From GWA1-39-11 sp964360265 (GTDB taxonomy: Bacteria > Patescibacteriota > Microgenomatia > Levybacterales > GWA1-39-11): DNA of 14,180 nucleotides. Both the position numbers and the translations under genes were made by a program. A model generated the notes under the pieces. That model worked only from the letters and a program-made list of their open reading frames with translations. It ran no database searches and was not told the DNA's origin. This document shows, in pieces, positions 13,008 through 14,180 of this stretch (position 1 is its first letter; each line of letters opens with the position of its first letter). Location: assembly GCA_964360265.1 (NCBI GenBank), contig CAYHUY010000022.1, positions 1-14,180 of the forward strand. The letters run 5' to 3'.

Positions 13008-14180
13008 CCCAACAATCCAGGAAGTGGCGCCTCAAACTATAGTTAAAGAAGCAATTCCCCCGATTCCATCGGCAGGATCTTCGGCCGAAATGGCAAAAAA
13101 AATAAGAGAGGACTTAGAACAGGGGAATTGGAGGCAGGCGATGGAGTTTATTCGGCGACCAGCAGTTAAAGAGGGAGAGATGAAGGAAAAAATCGAGCAG
13201 ATTGGCGTTGAGCGTGATGCGGCAACGGGTAAGAAAGCAAGGGGACCAGAAGAGGAAGCCAGATACAATAGGGCAAAGAAGGGAGAAGAACAAGCCAAAA
13301 AATTATTAGAGGTTGGATATGATAAGTTAACAAGCACAGAAAAGAAAGCTTTTAGAGATAAGATTTTAGCTCAGGCAATGCGTGACACAGGTCTCAAGGC
13401 CCAGCTTGATACTCTAACTACTGATGCAGACAAAAACGCCTTTGCAGAAAGATATCTCAGGGACCCTAAATACTTGGGTGAGGTGCAAAGACTACTTGGT
13501 GAGGCAGCTGAGGTGGAAATTGGAATAAGTTCGGAATCGATTGAGGAAGCAAAACAAAAAGCAGAAGAGAAACAGCTTGAAAAAACAGATAAGCAAGCAG
13601 ACATAGACGATGTAAATAGGAGACTTACTCAAGTGGATGCTCAACTGAATGATTTTGAAAGACCTGCTCCTGGCGCCGCAGGCACCCTTGGGGCAAAAGC
13701 CGCAGAAATAGATAGAATTAAGAATAATCTTACAACTATTCAAACAGAACTTGCCACTTACAAAAAGCAGGCAGAATCGGCACAGCTTAAAATAAATCTT
13801 TTAATGCAAGAAAGACAGGCTTCTCTCCGACCGGGCTGGGCAGGTCGGCCCATGGGGGATATAGATATAGAGCTCGTTGCAGAAACAGGAAATCGCGATA
13901 CGGCTCAGACAGAAGCCAACAAAAGAGAGGGAGATCTTCAAGATCTTCCGAGGCTTGAGCTTGAGCAGCAACAACTTGAAACAAGAAGACAGGATCTTGT
14001 AAAAGAGCAGAGAGAAAAAGCATTGGGAATGGGCAAGATTGACCTTGACTTAAACAGGAGAAAAGCAGAACTTGAAGACCTTAAGACTCTAAGGGCAAGT
14101 CAGGAAGAAGACCTCGCATCTTCATTTGAGAATGTCACTACGAATGCTATTGCGAATATGCTTGAGCAGCAATACAAGGA
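13000..14180 (+). CDS. long charged coiled-coil hypothetical protein (partial, continues past window)
   Basis: From the ATG at 13000 the frame stays open to the right edge: 393 codons with no stop, so the C-terminus is missing. The product is rich in Glu, Lys, Gln, Arg and Ala. A Pro-rich start (PNPTIQEVAPQ, PPIPSAG) leads into charged helices. Strong coiled-coil stretches lie at about 180-275 and 300-375, broken by a Pro/Gly/Ala linker near 221-230 and by SLRPGWAGRPMGD at about 275-287. No membrane helix or signal peptide appears in the visible part, and no catalytic motif is recognised. Its strong ribosome binding site and overlap with the 120-residue gene make them a translation-coupled pair. 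The setting beside a T4SS-like operon suggests a structural or scaffold part, and membrane segments could still follow downstream. No function is assigned. Confidence 0.85.
   Translation, partial: MPNPTIQEVAPQTIVKEAIPPIPSAGSSAEMAKKIREDLEQGNWRQAMEFIRRPAVKEGEMKEKIEQIGVERDAATGKKARGPEEEARYNRAKKGEEQAKKLLEVGYDKLTSTEKKAFRDKILAQAMRDTGLKAQLDTLTTDADKNAFAERYLRDPKYLGEVQRLLGEAAEVEIGISSESIEEAKQKAEEKQLEKTDKQADIDDVNRRLTQVDAQLNDFERPAPGAAGTLGAKAAEIDRIKNNLTTIQTELATYKKQAESAQLKINLLMQERQASLRPGWAGRPMGDIDIELVAETGNRDTAQTEANKREGDLQDLPRLELEQQQLETRRQDLVKEQREKALGMGKIDLDLNRRKAELEDLKTLRASQEEDLASSFENVTTNAIANMLEQQYK

Noticed and set aside
1..14180. tRNA, rRNA, CRISPR arrays, insertion sequences, att sites
   Set aside because: Read through on both strands; no cloverleaf-like, rRNA-like, spaced-repeat or transposase signal was noticed, though a covariance-model search could not be run.

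Overview
The window looks like chromosomal DNA from a small-genome, candidate-phylum bacterium, most likely CPR/Patescibacteria and perhaps Microgenomates-like. This is inferred from AT-rich, tightly packed genes, a lone dnaA-dnaN pair, and a type IV secretion (T4SS)-like cluster with PrgI, TraC-like and VirB4 proteins. TGA acts as a stop at two very tight gene junctions (7522-7524 and 10760-10762). That argues for the standard bacterial code, not the TGA=Gly code of Gracilibacteria/SR1. No rRNA, tRNA, CRISPR, insertion sequence or phage gene was recognised.

Left part (1-4186): a HAD-like hydrolase (minus) and an AI-2E-family membrane transporter (plus) are divergent from a 76-bp promoter region. 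The transporter converges on an 797-residue double glycosyltransferase (minus) that joins a GT4 domain, four membrane helices, a GT2 domain and a last membrane helix. It probably works on a surface glycolipid or polysaccharide at the inner face of the membrane.

Centre (4187-7013): the replication origin region. dnaA has a near-consensus promoter whose spacer contains a perfect DnaA box, and its coding start is placed at 4372. Between dnaA and dnaN lie 200 bp that read as an oriC. There are five same-strand DnaA-box-like motifs at about 11-12 bp pitch, the last followed by a C6 cluster and seven in-register TAC/TAA triplets. This is the box, GC cluster, DnaA-trio order of the basal unwinding system described for Bacillus subtilis. 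dnaN follows.

Right part (7016-14180): a minus-strand five-gene operon encodes PrgI (VirB3-like) fused to a coiled coil and a beta-sandwich-like domain, a TraC-like N-domain protein, the VirB4 ATPase, a membrane-anchored lytic transglycosylase plus degenerate M23 protein, and a membrane-anchored Ig-like protein. Divergent from it, on the plus strand, are a 120-residue acidic protein and a long charged coiled-coil protein that runs off the window. Together these look like the motor, membrane and wall-penetrating parts of an envelope-spanning apparatus. No relaxase or VirD4 coupling protein is seen here, so its cargo is unknown. The 142-bp divergent region carries a 16-bp imperfect direct repeat.

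Most genes have a TATAAT-like element only a few bases upstream of the ATG and no Shine-Dalgarno sequence, suggesting leaderless or short-leader mRNAs. The main exceptions are dnaA (weak AGGA) and the coiled-coil gene (strong AGGAGGT).
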